Of a DNA stretch of 64,000 bases, positions 25,979 through 39,045 are shown piece by piece. Each line of letters begins with the position of its first letter. Position 1 is the stretch's first letter. Position numbers and translations under genes: made by a program. This DNA comes from Cannabis sativa. Its lineage: Eukaryota; Streptophyta; Magnoliopsida; Rosales; Cannabaceae. Under the pieces are notes generated by a model. It was not told the origin of the DNA, did no database searches, and saw nothing but the letters and a program-made list of their open reading frames with translations. Where the stretch lies: positions 75,160,211 through 75,224,210 of the forward strand of contig NC_083604.1 in assembly GCF_029168945.1 (NCBI RefSeq). The letters run 5' to 3'.

Positions 25979-28215
25979 ATGTTTTCATCTACTACTCCTC
26001 ATTTTTTCAAGATAATTTTTCAAGAGACTCATAAGCTTGTAAGGATCATCTTTCTCATTCACTCTCATATAGAGATATTTCACTAATAGGTCGTTTGACT
26101 CATGCATATGATCATCTCTGACGATAAAGCATAAAGTTTTATTAGTTCATAACAAAATAGTTCAAATCATTGAGTTTTCAATGCATGTATAACAACCCCC
26201 TTTTGTGTTTTTTCCAAATACTTTAACCTCTGATCTGACCAAATATCATAGTACCAATTGATACATTTAGTGTTAGAGACAATTCTTAGCTTTTTCTTTT
26301 ATTTGATTTTGCAGCATATTCCCAAAAAGTTTACAAGGAAATATGGTGAAACTTTATCCAATTCGGTGTTGGTTAAGCTTCCATGTGGTTCAAAATGGAA
26401 AATGGAGTTAACAAAGAAAGATGAGAATGTTTGGTTTGATAAGGGTTGGCTAGATTTTGCAAAGTATTATGCCATAAAAAGGGGTAGCATATTAAGCTTT
26501 AGATATGAGGGGAATTCTGAATTTAATGCTGTCATAGTTGATTTGAGTTTAGTTGAGATAGACTATCCCTCTGTTCCCACCAATTTGGTTAGCTCTAACA
26601 TTGATGATAGTGACATTAAAATCCCCAAAAGGGAAGTTTTTGAAGATGAAAATTTGGATGTGTTTTCACCAAGCCAAAGAATGAGGGAAAAAACTTCATT
26701 ACCATGTTCACGGCCACAAAAGAAAATGAGAACTCAAAGCAATCCATGTTGTCGAAAACTCGAGTCAGAAACAAAAGGCATGGAGAAATTTTACTTTGGA
26801 ACTTACTATGCTTTTCTTAGCTTTAGCATATTTGGCATGATCATTTTAATTTGTTGCAGGAAAACACAATTTGCCTAATGCAACCGGGCAAATGAAGCTG
26901 TCATCACCGAGCCGAAGGGATGAAGCTAGTGAATTCAAATCGAGCCGACCATTTTTCAAGGTTGTCATGAGGCCATACTGTGTTCGTGGTAGCATGATGG
27001 TAAGCCATTTGCTTTAACAACTTTCCACACCAATAGTAATATTATGCAAAATTCAATATGCACAAGAGGAGAATGTTTGTCAAATTATGATCATAATTGT
27101 ATATTACATTTTTGTTTCTATAGAATTTGCCTAGCAGCTTTGCAAAGGAATATTTAGAAGCAAGAGCAACATGTAGCAATGCAATACTTAAACTCCCAAA
27201 TGGTTGTGGTAGGACTTGGTCTGTGCTATGTAAGTTTAAAGTGTATAATCATGAAGTAATATCATCAAGATTTCAGGCAGGTTGGCCAGCATTTGTTAAG
27301 GACAATAATCTGAAATTAGGTGATGTTTGTGTATTTGTTCTGCTTGAGGACATAACTTTTACATTTGAAGTTGTAATTTTTCGAGTTAGTAAAGGTAAGC
27401 AAGTATGATTTGTCCTTAACTACATAATTTTATTTTATTTTTGCATCTCTCTTTCCTGTTTTACATTCCTTTGGTGAAATTTTTGCAGAGGACAAGGATG
27501 CCATGAATGGCGAAACTGTCATGCCTAATGGACGTGTGACTACTCTTCCTACACCGAAAAAGCAACAACAATACTTTTCAATGATTGAAAAAGCTAAGCT
27601 TCTTGAAATGGCTCAATTCAAATCTGAATATCCCTTTTTCAAGATTGTTATATATCCATCGTTTCTCGGTTCAAGGTATTATATGGTAAGATTCTAACAC
27701 TATATGAGATGATCTTTGCATCAAGTTCTTTTGACCATAAATTCTCTTTTTCCATTTTTGGCCAGGAAGTACCAATGGAATTTGCTAAGAGAAACCTTAA
27801 GAAGGAGGGTGATGCCATTCTTTCGGTTTCGGACAGTGGTGGATATTGGCCTATTCAATTTGAAATGAGGCACATGAAAAGTAAGGGGAAAGTGAGAGCT
27901 GAATTCAGATGTGGTTGGAAAGAATTTGCCAAGGACAATGAGTTGAAAGTTGGCGATGTTTGCATTTTCGAGCTTCTTAAAAGATCCGAAAATTTGTTTA
28001 GAGTTTCCATTTTGTGTGCTGTTGATGATGAGAATGATGCATACCACAAAAATTGTCAAGGTTTATTACTTATTATTATAATGTATTCAAATTTGATTTG
28101 GGCATGTGTATAGATTTGTTAACATTAAGTTTGTATGTGGGCAGATGGTGGAAGCAACCCAAAAATTGAAGTGGGAGAAAAACTTGCTAGCTTTTCTGAG
28201 TTAGCTCTTTACTGA
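25979..28215 (+). CDS. REM-A: VRN1-like protein with three B3 domains, 7 exons
   Basis: Exons 25979-26038, 26315-26777, 26860-26999, 27124-27394, 27489-27685, 27766-28060 and 28145-28215 give 498 residues. The ATG at 25979 is the first in frame after an upstream stop. B3 domains lie at about residues 6-105, 205-310 and 359-465. Each opens with a HFFKI/PFFKV-type strand that ends at an intron, then continues with IPKKF/NLPSSF/VPMEF in the next exon. The first has the typical GSKWKMEL, KGWLDFAKYY and FRYEGNSEF blocks. The linker after B3-1 carries a basic RPQKKMR stretch, a candidate nuclear signal. B3 proteins of this REM/VRN1 group bind DNA, often with little sequence specificity, and act in the nucleus; the targets here are unknown. 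Intron 2 uses a GC donor (26778). Without that splice the frame would stop at 26878 after one B3 domain. First of three tandem paralogues. Confidence 0.87.
26778..26859 (+). other. GC-AG intron 2 of REM-A
   Basis: The boundary AAAAG/GCATGG has no GT anywhere between the last conserved codon and the exon 3 acceptor region except inside the acceptor itself. Splicing at GC (26778-26779) to TTGCAG (26854-26859) joins a phase-1 Gly codon and restores the frame used by B3-2. The same boundary is found in REM-B and REM-C. Confidence 0.7.
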
Positions 28216-29138
28216 AAATCCCTTAGGATCAAATGTATTTAATATACATGGGATGTTAAGTACTAAGTAGACCTCTTTTTGTATGGACAAGCTCTAGTCT
28301 TAATTAGTTTGGATTTGTTTATCATCTATTAATATTATTAAGTAAAGGTTTGTCGTTTGTAATGTAATTATTGTTTTTGTTTTAAATATATTGTCGTTTT
28401 TTGGATCAAACATTTATGATTGTCAAATGAGAAACATTGTCGTTGATAGTTGTTTTTTTGTCATTTTGGGACTAAAATGTTACTGTCGTTTGTAAATGGC
28501 TGGGGTGTTCAAAATTTTCACATAAAATTAATAGAGAAATTTACACTAAGTGGTTTTTTTTTCCAATATTAAACATTTATGCTTGCTCTATCTTTTTTTT
28601 ACTTTGGGGTTTTTTCTTTAATACTATTTACAAAGTTTGATATTTACAATTATACAATTTATACTATTTTTCCTTCTTCCTCCTATTCACACAGATCCAC
28701 TTCAAAAGGCAACCATCTCCACCATTTCCATCTCACATCCAACCTCTCTCGATCGTCTCCAGCTCTCTTGTCCCAGCCCTCGATGTCAAGCAAAACATCT
28801 ACTCAACCTTCTATGTTGTGGTCTAGGGAGAAAGAGAGACTTTTTTCAGATTTATTTCCCTCTTGATCAAGCCATCTCCCTCTTTTTCAAACTTATTTTT
28901 AGTGCTATTAATATTTTTTGAAGCTTCGATTTGTAAGTTGTTCTTTTCTTATTCTTCTTTTTTTTTTTTTTCCTTTTCAAATTACATTAATAAAAGTTTA
29001 GATTTGAAAGTTTAATAAAAATATTGTTGTCGTGTGATTGTTTATTATTGATTCTACTCATTTGCCCTCAAATTTTGTAAATTTCTTCTTCTTCTTTAAG
29101 CTGAATATTTTGTTAATGTGTATATAAGGGCATACCTT

Positions 29139-29945
29139 CCATGTGTTTGACGAAATGCCTAACATAGTTATTCTTAATCACTAGCCTAAAAAAAGAGGGT
29201 ATCTTTAATTGTGCTATTGTAATTTTTATTCCTCTTCAAACTGGGATTTTTATATTGTTATTCTGATGTTATTTATGTTCTTTCTGATTTTATGAATTAG
29301 TCAATTTATCAATAAATTTGATACAGAGTTGTTTATACGTTGTTTATAAGTTGTTTATACGTATTGTTTTGCTACTGCAGTAGAAAGGAAAAACCTTAGT
29401 TCCTAGTGTTGAAGTACTTCCAAGTTGATTAGGATAGGCTTTGTGACAATCTCTATTCCTTTCGTGTGTAAGTTGCACACATTGAGAGTGTTCAAGAAAA
29501 TGCTCTATAGTTGTGTGTGTGCGTGTGTAAAAACACCCATGCCATGTGTTTGGTGAAATGTCCAAAAGAACTAAGTTTTCACTAACATAAAGAAAGAGAA
29601 CATATTCAATTATATTTTTTCTTCTTCTTTAAGCTGAACTTTTCATATTGCTATTCTTTTGTTTTTTTGTTCATTTTAGTTTTATGAATTAGTCAATTTT
29701 TATTTATAGATTTTTAATGTTTTTTTGATATAGTGTTGTGTTCACGTTGTTTATAAGTTGTTTATATGTTATTTTGTAAATGCGTTCAATGATTATGTTG
29801 ATATAGCGTTATTTATAAGATGTTTATATGTTATTTTGTAAATACATTCATTTTTTATCTTGTTGTTTTTGCTACTGCAGTTGAATGCAAGAAACTTGAC
29901 TTCCAGTGATGATGTACTTAAATGTTGATCAGAATAGGCTTGTAA
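29139..29945. repeat. diverged tandem duplication of about 400 bp
   Basis: CCATGTGTTTG, TTTATGAATTAGTCAATTT, GTTTATAAGTTGTTTAT and TTTGCTACTGCAGT recur in the same order in 29139-29446 and about 29541-29945. Both copies are non-coding. Confidence 0.65.
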
Positions 29946-30457
29946 TCTATTTCTATTCCTTTGATAGAATGAAGTGAGTTACATACATTAAAAGTGTACA
30001 CGAAAATATTTCAATCTTCCAAGAAGGTTCAAGCTATTGTGCATAGATTTTGTTATGCATTGAAGAGTAATATTTTTTAAGAAACATTGTTTTGCTGTTG
30101 ATTTTACATATATCTTGCATGTGATATTGAACATTATAATTTTATTTAAGTTGTTTATATATTTTAGTACCGTGAAAAACAATTATTATTGTATTTTTAA
30201 TTTATACATTAAGTATTTATATAATTATGTTTGTCTTCTTTTTTAGAGAAAAAAGATAATAATTGTTAGTAGTTTTTTTTAGCTATTAACAATATTTAGT
30301 TACAATATCAATTGATGAACAAATAATTATAGATTTTTCAATATTCAACATCTTCGGGGATTTGCTTTTGGTTATTTTCTTGTTGCTTTATGGTTGTTTC
30401 TGCTGTCAAAGTCATAGTATCAACCAAAATAACATCTTTTAAAACAAATCCCCCCCT

Positions 30458-30985
30458 TAAACCAGATAAAAGTTTTTTAATTGTTGTTGTTGTGTTGTTG
30501 TCGTGCTTGTCGCACCGTGAGTATCTCGGTGATTGTCACTTTTTGTCATTATCACATTGTTGCACTCCATTGTTTGGGTAGCTTCCAAAAAAGATTGAAT
30601 AAAACAACAGACTTTTGTCATCTTTAATTTAGAGTGGTTGCCTAAGAAGCAACTAAGATTTTGAAGTATGGTAAATAAAATATGTTCATGTTAAAATAAT
30701 TTTTTTTGAAACTGATTCCCTCATTGGAGCAGATAAAAGTTATTTAGTTGTTGTTGTTGTGTTGTTGTCGGGCTGTTGCACATCTGAGTGTACTGAGTGA
30801 TTGTCACTTTTTGTCATTATCACATTGTTGCACACCATTGTTTGGGTAGTTGCCAAAAAGGATTGTGTTTCTGTGTTGTTGAATGTGTTCACACACAACG
30901 AATACTGTGGGAAATCAGTTTCATTGGTTAATAACTTTATGTAAAACAACAGACTTTTGTCATCCTTGATTTGGAGTGGTTGGCA
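30458..30985. repeat. diverged tandem duplication of about 265 bp
   Basis: Blocks containing AGATAAAAGTT, GTTGTTGTTGTGTTGTTGTC, GTGATTGTCACTTTTTGTCA and CATTGTTTGGGTAG occur from about 30465 and again from about 30730, each followed by AAAACAACAGACTTTTGTCAT. The second copy carries an extra segment before the last block. Confidence 0.7.
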
Positions 30986-33026
30986 GCCTTCCTTCAGTTG
31001 GTTTTCAGTTGTATTTGAGTTGTTTTATGGTTTCATTTTAGTTTCTCCATCATTATATGCACTAGTTTAACAAAAGTGCAATCTCTTGATATTAATTCTC
31101 CACTTAATTCGTAATCAACATAGTGGTTGTTGTCATCCCAATAATCATTCCTCTGTACTAAAATTTATAAAGGTTTCATGCCTGAAACTAGTGTATTAAT
31201 TTTTCTATATTGTTAAGCAACCAGTTTAATACATGAGAGCAACTTATAAACAACTCTTATATGACAGTAATCAGTAAATGACCTTAAATGAATCACTATT
31301 TTTTTTTCAAATTTAAATTATTTGCACCAATTTATTCAGATCAACTAATTTTCAGTATGAATTTGCTTTGAAATAGTTCAGAAATACTAAATTACAACCT
31401 GATTACGAAAAAAATATTTAAAATATTGGTACCTTGTATGTTTATTTGTCAAATTCTTCCGAGTTGTTTTTAATTTTTTGTTGAAAATTTAAGAAAAATT
31501 GATCATACTATTAAAATTAATTATTTCTTTATTTCATTATTTATTGTTCTAAATAATAAAGTTATATTCGTCATTATTTTATTATTGTTATTGTGTTATT
31601 TATACATTTGTTATTTCACGATCATGGACAACAACGAAAAGAAAACATAAAAACAACGCTAAAACAACATAATTTTATTTTGAAATTTTAACACAAACTC
31701 AATATTCTCATTATACTACCTAAAAAAATCAATTTACATGGTTTTCATTCTAGATTTTCAAAAAACACCGAAAAACAATAACAATATATTAACAAAAACA
31801 ACTAATATATGTGAATCAACTCAATAACGTTAATAATAATAGATTAGAAAACAATTAAAGTAAACACAATTAATAATATCAGATTTATTATTTTTCTAAA
31901 AAGAAAAAAGAAAGTAAAGAAAAACCCAATCTTTTTGGGTAAATGTTCATGGGCATCTCCTCTCAGTTGTTGATCTTTTTTCGTTGGCTTCTCATAGAGA
32001 TCTCTGATCGTTGGTCGCGCTGCCATAACTGAATATCGAATCAAAATTTCTTATCGGCGTTAATGGTGATCGACAAAAAACTTTCCGCCGGCGTTCATGG
32101 TGTTCGACAAAAACTTCTACATCTTTAGTGGTGTTGTTTGGAGAATACGTCGATTATGGAGGAGATCTAGGATTTGTTGGAGGTGATGATTCATGTTCAA
32201 GTTGATTTCAGATCTAAAACTTTTGGGAGAAACTATTTTGGGAAAGTCTCATGTAGAGACCGTATTTTTGAAAAAAGAAAGTTTACTTTTCTATTTTTGT
32301 TTATTTTTGTACCTAGAGATAAAAAAGTAAAGTTTAGATGTAATAAAGGTATAATAGAAAAAAACCCAAATTAATATGTGGGTTGAATATTATTTCAGCT
32401 TAATTCGAATAAGGTGATTTTTAATTTTTTTTTTAAAGTATAAATATAATATTACATAAATTATATTTAATAGTTAAATTATTTTTTTTTTATTTAAACT
32501 TTCAATTTTAGGGTGATAAATTTGAATTTTGATTTTGTAATTGTTGATTTTGATTGTATTTGCTTTGGACATAGCTAAACTATTTTTTATTTTAATTTAA
32601 AAATTTGGACATTATGGTGACAAATATAAACATTTAGTTGTTGATTTTGTTTGTAGTTGGATATTTTCAACTTTAGAATTTAGATTATAAAAATATTTTC
32701 TTTCTATATTCAGAATAAATATTAGTTTAATATTTTAATGTTGATCTATTTAATTTAATGTTTTCCTTATTTTAAAATTTTAAATACTAAGTTAGAATAT
32801 AATATTTTATAAGTTTAATATATAAATATTTAATATTTAATTTTTTAATTCTAATTATTTAAATACTAACAAATAATATAAAAAAAAGGGTATATTGAAA
32901 AATACCTCTTTTATTTATCAATTAACTAAATCTATCTCTAATTTTATAATTAATTAAAACATACCTCTTTTTATATGTATTGTACTCAAAATACCCTGAC
33001 ATAAAAGAGTCACATGAATAGTATAT

Positions 33027-33462
33027 GGGAAATTTGATTTTCTATACTTACATATACCTAATATTTTATTTCTAAACTAATACATATCACCATTGAAAAT
33101 ATATGACCACTTTATCTAAAACCCAAAAATACCCCTCTCAAATTTTCCATACTTTTTTTAATGTAAAAACATTAAAAAAAAAATGGTAGTCCAATGGGGT
33201 CCGATGGTCACCTGATGCTACTTTTGTATGTACAAAAACATAAAAAAAAATTAGTAGCAAATCTAGTCCGATGGTAGTCCGATAGGTGGTCCGATGGGTG
33301 GTCCGATGGGTAGCCCGATGGGTGGTTCGATGGTGTAAATGGGGTGATATAAATGGGGTATTTTAGGGATATCATAAAAGTTGTCATATCCTACAAATAT
33401 TAGTTATTATTTGTTTAGAAATTTTTTTTAAACAAATGTAAGCATAAAAAATCAAATTTCCC
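33027..33462. mobile_element. small TIR element with GTCCGATGG repeats
   Basis: The ends are GGGAAATTTGATTTTCTATA on the left and the inverted equivalent on the right. They are flanked by TAGTATAT (33019-33026) and CAGTATAT (33463-33470), an 8-bp duplication with one difference. The centre (about 33190-33345) is a run of GTCCGATGG-type units (AGTCCGATGG, GGTCCGATGGGT). It belongs to the same family as 52007-53430. A Mutator-like origin is inferred from the TIR style and TSD size. Confidence 0.72.
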
Positions 33463-33715
33463 CAGTATATTGATTTGAGGTGACAAGGGTAAAATTGGTA
33501 AAGTGTTTAAAAAAAAAGTAAAAATAATAGGCTTTAAAAAAAGGTAAAAATAAAAGAAGTCAATATAAAAAAGGTATAGAATCTAATTTTCTAAAAAAAA
33601 AAAATTAGTCTAAGAAGTTTATCTGATGCCAAAATCATGTGTGAGTTTTAACTTATATTATTTTTATTAATTTTTTTTTGAAAATAAGCGTAGATATATA
33701 AATGAAAAAAAGATA

Positions 33716-34090
33716 CTAGACCTCTCGGTCATTACACAAAATGTTCTCCGGTAAGTAGTCAATCGGAATGGATCCGTACATCTGGTTGTTAAAAGCCCAA
33801 TAAGCGACATTATGGGCCATAAAATTACAAGACCTACTAATGTTCGAGAAATTACAACATATGAAATAAGGAGAAGACCTAGTGCAAAATGAGGCATAGT
33901 TCTCTAGAGCCCAATGGGATGACTTCCCATTAAGGGCGTCGATTACTAGCCTCGAGTCACTCTCCACGATAATATACTTAAGCTGGAGTTCCATCGCAAC
34001 GGACATCGCCAAGCAGCAGGCCGCAGCTTCTCCACAAAGAGCATTTGAGAAGTCCAACCGAGACGTGTGAACACTCACCACCCTTATAAT
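33716..34090 (-). pseudogene. RNase H-like (RVT_3) remnant of a non-LTR retroelement
   Basis: The minus-strand frame reads GEAAACCLAMSVAMELQLK, then IIVESDSRLVIDALNG and SRSCNFMAHNVAYWA. These are the central and C-terminal blocks of the plant retroelement RNase H domain, with the Glu and second Asp visible. The N-terminal strand with the first Asp and all upstream RT sequence are missing. The pattern matches the remnant at 24796-25350, but it is a different copy. Confidence 0.6.
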
Positions 34091-34848
34091 TAGATATTTT
34101 GTAATCAATATATATAGAGTTAGTTAAAATATGTTATAATATGACTAAATCGATTGATATACAATTCTAATTAGAATTTTACATCATTATTTTTAGATAC
34201 TGTTCTCATTTTCTCTATATCATATTGCTAGTTTTTTTTTTTAAGATTTTGTTTTTTTTTTTTTTTTTAAATTAACTGATTTGGTTCTTACCAAGTTTCT
34301 ACCAGGTGCCCGAAATTAAATTTCCTGCTCTAATCCATTTAAAAATAATCGTGCTAATTGATGATGTCAGTAAGGTTTATTCTCGTTCATTGATGACATC
34401 AGCAAAGTTCAGCTCCGCTAGTCACCTGGCTCCTAGCTCATATGGAGACCCTCGAGATAAGTCTTTAGTCATTTCTAATGGACTAGAATATTTCGACTTT
34501 GGATCTCCTATACCATTTTTAGGGATATTTTCGTAAATATCTAAAAATAATAAAAAGTTGAGCCTTTTTCATTTTTACACTTTAAAATAGGTTTTTTTTT
34601 GCATTTTTACGGAATTTTACATAGAGACCTATATTGCAATCAACGCTGCAACTTAAATTGCAACAAAAAATCGTATAGAAACACCTACTGCAACTAGTGC
34701 TGCAACCACTTTAGAAACCCAAACCGTAAATTTAAAAAAAAAATAGTATATAAGATAATTTCCTTAAAAAGTTTACAAAAATACATATGGAAACAAGGTT
34801 GTTTTTTGAAAAAATATAAGTAAATCATGTCATAATCATATTCACTTA

Positions 34849-35245
34849 GGGTGTGTTTGGAAGTAACTGTGTAATTATTAGGTAGGGTAATTACAGACTT
34901 TAGTAATTACACTACATTTTAAAATGCAAGGTGTGTTTGGATATGAGGTGGTAATTACATATGAATTTCTAATATCTTGTTTGGCAAAATAGTTAGTAAT
35001 TACATGAGAAAATAATATTTTTTAGTATCTAATGTTTAATATGGAAAGTTTTTAGTAGTTACATAGAGTAATTACATCCAATTCTCATGGGGGGCCATGA
35101 GAATTGGAGAGTGTAATTAGAACCCCTCAATTACTTCCAATTACACAGTTACAGTGTAATTACATGGTCAGACAAACATGTCAAATTGTGTAATTACCTC
35201 CAATACACACAAATCCAATTACATTGTGGTTATCCAAACGCACCC
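34849..35245. mobile_element. Tourist/Harbinger-type MITE
   Basis: Ends GGGTGTGTTTGG and CCAAACGCACCC are flanked by TTA on both sides (34846-34848, 35246-35248). The 397-bp body repeats GTAATTAC/TAATTACA motifs in both orientations and is non-coding. End sequence and TSD match the PIF/Harbinger (Tourist) pattern. Confidence 0.82.
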
Positions 35246-35450
35246 TTAATTAAAATACAAATGACTATCTAGTACTTGGATTCCTGAATTTTTTCAGCTC
35301 GTTAGAATTTTTTTCCGAATTATTGAAATGGTTAGATTTAAGGAATTTTGTCCAATTCTGTTCAATTTTATTAACACAACAATTGTCTATGTACCAAATC
35401 ATGTCTCCTAAATTTTAACATATACAAAATTCTACCCCTTAAACTTTGAT

Positions 35451-36071
35451 TAGGGGTGTTCATAAAATCTCCGCACTTTGCGGATTGGATTGGATTGGAA
35501 AATTCAAAATCCGCACTTGTGCGGATTGGATGTTGATTGACATGTAAAAGTAACCGATCAAATCCAATCCACACTTATTTATAAAAAAATTAAAAAAATT
35601 ACATATACAAATAACATTTTAATGTAAAGAAAATAGTAATTTAAAAGTCTAATACATATAATACCATTATATTGCAAAACTTAAATGATCAAATGTATAT
35701 TCTATTTTTTATATTTTTTTTAACATACAATTTCAATTAAAATTAAATATTTTTTATACATATTTTTTTTTCCTTTAAATTTGTTATTTATTATTTTATT
35801 TATTTTAATGTATTGTTGGAGACATAAAATGACTATAATTTATTTTATTTTGTTGCTAGTTATGTGAAGAAAAAAAAAGTATTTTTTCATAAATATTAAA
35901 TAATTTAATATTAAAAAGTAACCGATCCAATCCGCACTTTTGTGGATTGGATTGGATTGGATTTGAACTATTGTGCGGATTGGATTGGATCCAAAAAATG
36001 AAATCTGCACTTAGTGCGGATCAGATGTACTATGAGCAAAATAGTACGGATTGGATTGGATGAACACCCTA
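35451..36071. mobile_element. hAT-type MITE with GGATTGGATTGGAT repeats
   Basis: Ends TAGGGGTGTTCAT and ATGAACACCCTA are flanked by the exact 8-bp duplication ACTTTGAT (35443-35450, 36072-36079). The subterminal parts repeat TGCGGATTGGAT in both halves, likely transposase-binding repeats; the middle is A/T-rich. Confidence 0.88.
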
Positions 36072-36608
36072 ACTTTGATATGTACTAAATTATTGTCCCT
36101 GAACTTTCATTAATAAAATTAGACAAAAATTCTTATATCTAACCCTTTAAAAAAATTTATAACAACTTGAATAATTTAGAGAACATCATTTAATATATGT
36201 TAAAACTAAAGAAAAAAAATACTAATTAACCAATAAAAATACAATACTCGTGCTATGCAATCTCTCATTGGGATCGGCTTAGCTTTTTTTTTAAAAAAAA
36301 AAAAAAATTAAAAATATATGAGGAAGAGGGGCTTTAATTTTTCAAGATTCATCATTTCCCATAGTTACCGTTTGATATATATTATTTTAGTGAGATATTT
36401 TTCCAAGAAAATTTAAACACAATTCAAGCACAAGATTTCTCTTGTTATACATAATTTTCTCCTTGTTAAAACTGAACATTTTCTTAAGATTTTTGTAATT
36501 TTTGTATGAAAAATTTCGGGATTCACTTTTCTTGAATTTTTGACTCTACACTTTGTTTCTCCATTATATGTATATATTTATATTACATTATGGTGGTATG
36601 GTTCAAAT

Positions 36609-39045
36609 ATGTCTGGTGGAGATAGTAAGCAGACCATGTTTTCATCTACTCCTCATTTTTTTAAGATAATTTTTCATGGGACTCTTCGAGAAAACAAGCT
36701 TGTAAGGATCATCTTTCTCTTTCTCTGTTTTTGTTTGTTTGTTTTAGCTCTTATTCATAATTAGGAAGAACTGACCCACATGAGTATTCTCTGCATATAA
36801 CCAAAAACTATTTCAACTTAATTATAAGTACTTGAATCATGAGTTTTCAACGATGCTAATAATATGATCTTATCAAATAAATATCAAATGCTAATAATCC
36901 CAATTTAGAATGTCTTAGTTTGCACTTTTTGAAATGGTTTTTTGTACCTTTTTTCACAGCTTTCACATATTATTGTTAGAGAAATTTTTTAACTTTTTTA
37001 TTTGATTTAATTTTGCAGCATATTCCCAAAAAATTTACAGCTAAATATGGTGAAACTTTATCCAATTGGGTATTGATTAAGCTTCCATGTGGTTCGAAAT
37101 GGAAAATGGGATTAACAAAGAAAGATGAGAATATTTGGTTTGAAAAGGGTTGGCTAGATTTTGCAAAGCATTATGGATTAAAAAGAGGGAGTATGATAAC
37201 ATTTAGATATGAGGGAAATTCTGAATTTTATGCTGTTATATTTGATATAAGTACAGTTGAGATAAATTATCCTTCTGTACCTACCAATTTGGTTGTGTCT
37301 AGTATTGATAGTGAGCTTAAAATCCAAGTTGTTGAGAAGGATTCTGTTGAAGTCTTGGATGAATATTCTTCACCATGTTCTCGGCCTCACAAGAAAATGA
37401 GAACTCAAAGCAATCCTTCTTGTCGAAAACTCGAGTCAGAGACAAAAGGCATGGAGAGAAATTTCACTTTGGAATTTATTATGTTATGTATTTTGCAGAT
37501 TTGGGATGATATGTTCTATTTGTTGCAGGGGAAAAAGACTTGCATCTATCAACCGAATCGCAGAGATGTGAGATTATTACACCGATGAAGTCTCTGAGTG
37601 GAAGAGATGAAGCTCTTCAGCAGGCTATTGATTTCGAATCGAGACTACCATTTTTCAAGGTGGTTATGCAGCCACACTATGTTCATGGTCACCAAATGGT
37701 AATCTCCCCTTCAACACTAAACCATTTAGTTATCTAGAATAGGCTAATTATGATTTTCCCCCTCGAACTTTACATGTAGCAAATAGTGTTTTCGAACTTT
37801 TCATGTCATTGAAAATTCCCTCTTACTTATGTTTAGGTAAAAATCCTAATTATATAGACTGTATCCTTACATTTATTTGATATTTGATATGGAAAACTCT
37901 AATATATTTGACTATGCAGAACTGTATATAATACTTTTGTTTTGTGTGTGTAGAATTTGCCATACAACTTTGCCAAGAAATATTTAGGAGAAACATGTAG
38001 CAATGCTGTACTTAAACTGTCAAATGGGTATGGAAGGACATGGTTTGTGGAACATAAGTTTGGAGTGTACAATAAAGTACCATCATCCATATTCAAGGCA
38101 GGTTGGCCAGTATTTGCTAAGGACAATAATCTGAAAGAAGGGGACATTTGTGTATTTCTTATGCTTGAGGAGATGAAATTTACATTTGAAGTTGTAATTT
38201 TCAGAGTTAACACTACTACAAACTCAAACAACTTAATGTCCCCAGGTGAACAAAGATTTTATGTCCTTTACTACAACACCTCTCTTATTAATCTCTGTCT
38301 CACTTTACATCCATTTTTATCAGAGCACAAAGATTCCATGGATGAAAAAACTGTCACACCTAAGCCAAAAAAGCAACAACAACCACACTTTTCAGTGATT
38401 GAAAGAGCTAAGATCCTTGAAAGGGTTCAATTTAAATCCGAATATCCTTTTTTCAAGATTGTTATACAACCATCATCACTTAATTCAAGGAGTTCTTTGG
38501 TAAGCTTCTCAGCTACATTTTCATGTCATATAAAGTTTTGAGCATTATAAGATGATGATGGGCTAGTTTTCTTGTATATTTTCTTTTTTGGGCTAGGGAA
38601 TACCAATTGAATTTGTTAGGAGACATCTTGATAAGGAGGGTGATGCAATTCTTTCGGTTTCGAAAGGAGGTGGATATTGGCCTATTGAAATTAAAACGAG
38701 GGAAGTGAATACTAGAGCTGATTTCAAATGTGGTTGGAATAAATTTGCAAAGGAAAATGATTTGAAAGTTGGCGATGTCTGCATTTTCGAGCTTCTTAAG
38801 AAATCTAAAAATTTGTTTAGAGTTTCCATTTTCTCTGATGATGATGATGATGATGCATACAACAACAAAAAGTGTCAAGGTTTGGTTACTTATTATAATG
38901 AATCAATTTTGAGTTTGGTGTGTAAAGAGTTGTTTAGATTTTTTCTAAATTTATTTGTGTTATTATAACATAAGTAGTTTGTATGTGTGCAGTTGGTGCA
39001 AGCAAGCCAAAAGTTGAAGTGGGAGAAGAGCTTGCTATGATTTAA
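36609..39045 (+). CDS. REM-B: VRN1-like protein with three B3 domains, 7 exons
   Basis: Exons 36609-36701, 37019-37448, 37529-37698, 37954-38245, 38324-38499, 38597-38879 and 38993-39045 give 498 residues, the same length as REM-A. The start MSGGDSKQTMF extends ten residues beyond the REM-A start; the upstream in-frame region lacks a better context. B3-1 (HFFKIIF, then IPKKF, GSKWKMGL, FRYEGNSEF), B3-2 (PFFKVVMQPHY, then NLPYNFAKKYL) and B3-3 (PFFKIVIQPSS, then IPIEFVRRHL, DVCIFELL) are all complete. A basic RPHKKMR motif lies in the first linker and an acidic Asp run follows B3-3. Intron 2 (37449-37528) has the GC donor. No frame damage is seen, so it is likely functional. It is a nuclear DNA-binding protein by family; its role in flowering or reproductive development is inferred only. 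Confidence 0.88.
37449..37528 (+). other. GC-AG intron 2 of REM-B
   Basis: AAAAG/GCATGG to TTGCAG/GGG, phase 1, 80 bp. An alternative acceptor at 37499 would run into TGA within four codons, so 37528 is the productive one. Confidence 0.7.

Larger units (their letters stand above)
28216..33026. other. REM-A to REM-B spacer, left part
   Basis: No protein-coding exon is recognised. The sequence is T-rich with many GTTGTTTATA-type and GTTGTTGTTGT-type strings and two internal duplications, listed separately. Similar T-rich strings near 28608 (GGGGTTTTTTCTTTAATAC) and, inverted, near 32340-32370 suggest these might be the ends of one decayed element of about 3.8 kb, but no target duplication was found. 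Confidence 0.4.

Noticed and set aside
26258..26878. Reading REM-A as a 206-residue single-B3 gene
   Set aside because: The conserved GC donor and the phase-matched downstream exons shared with REM-B and REM-C support a longer gene; the short form could at most be a retained-intron product.
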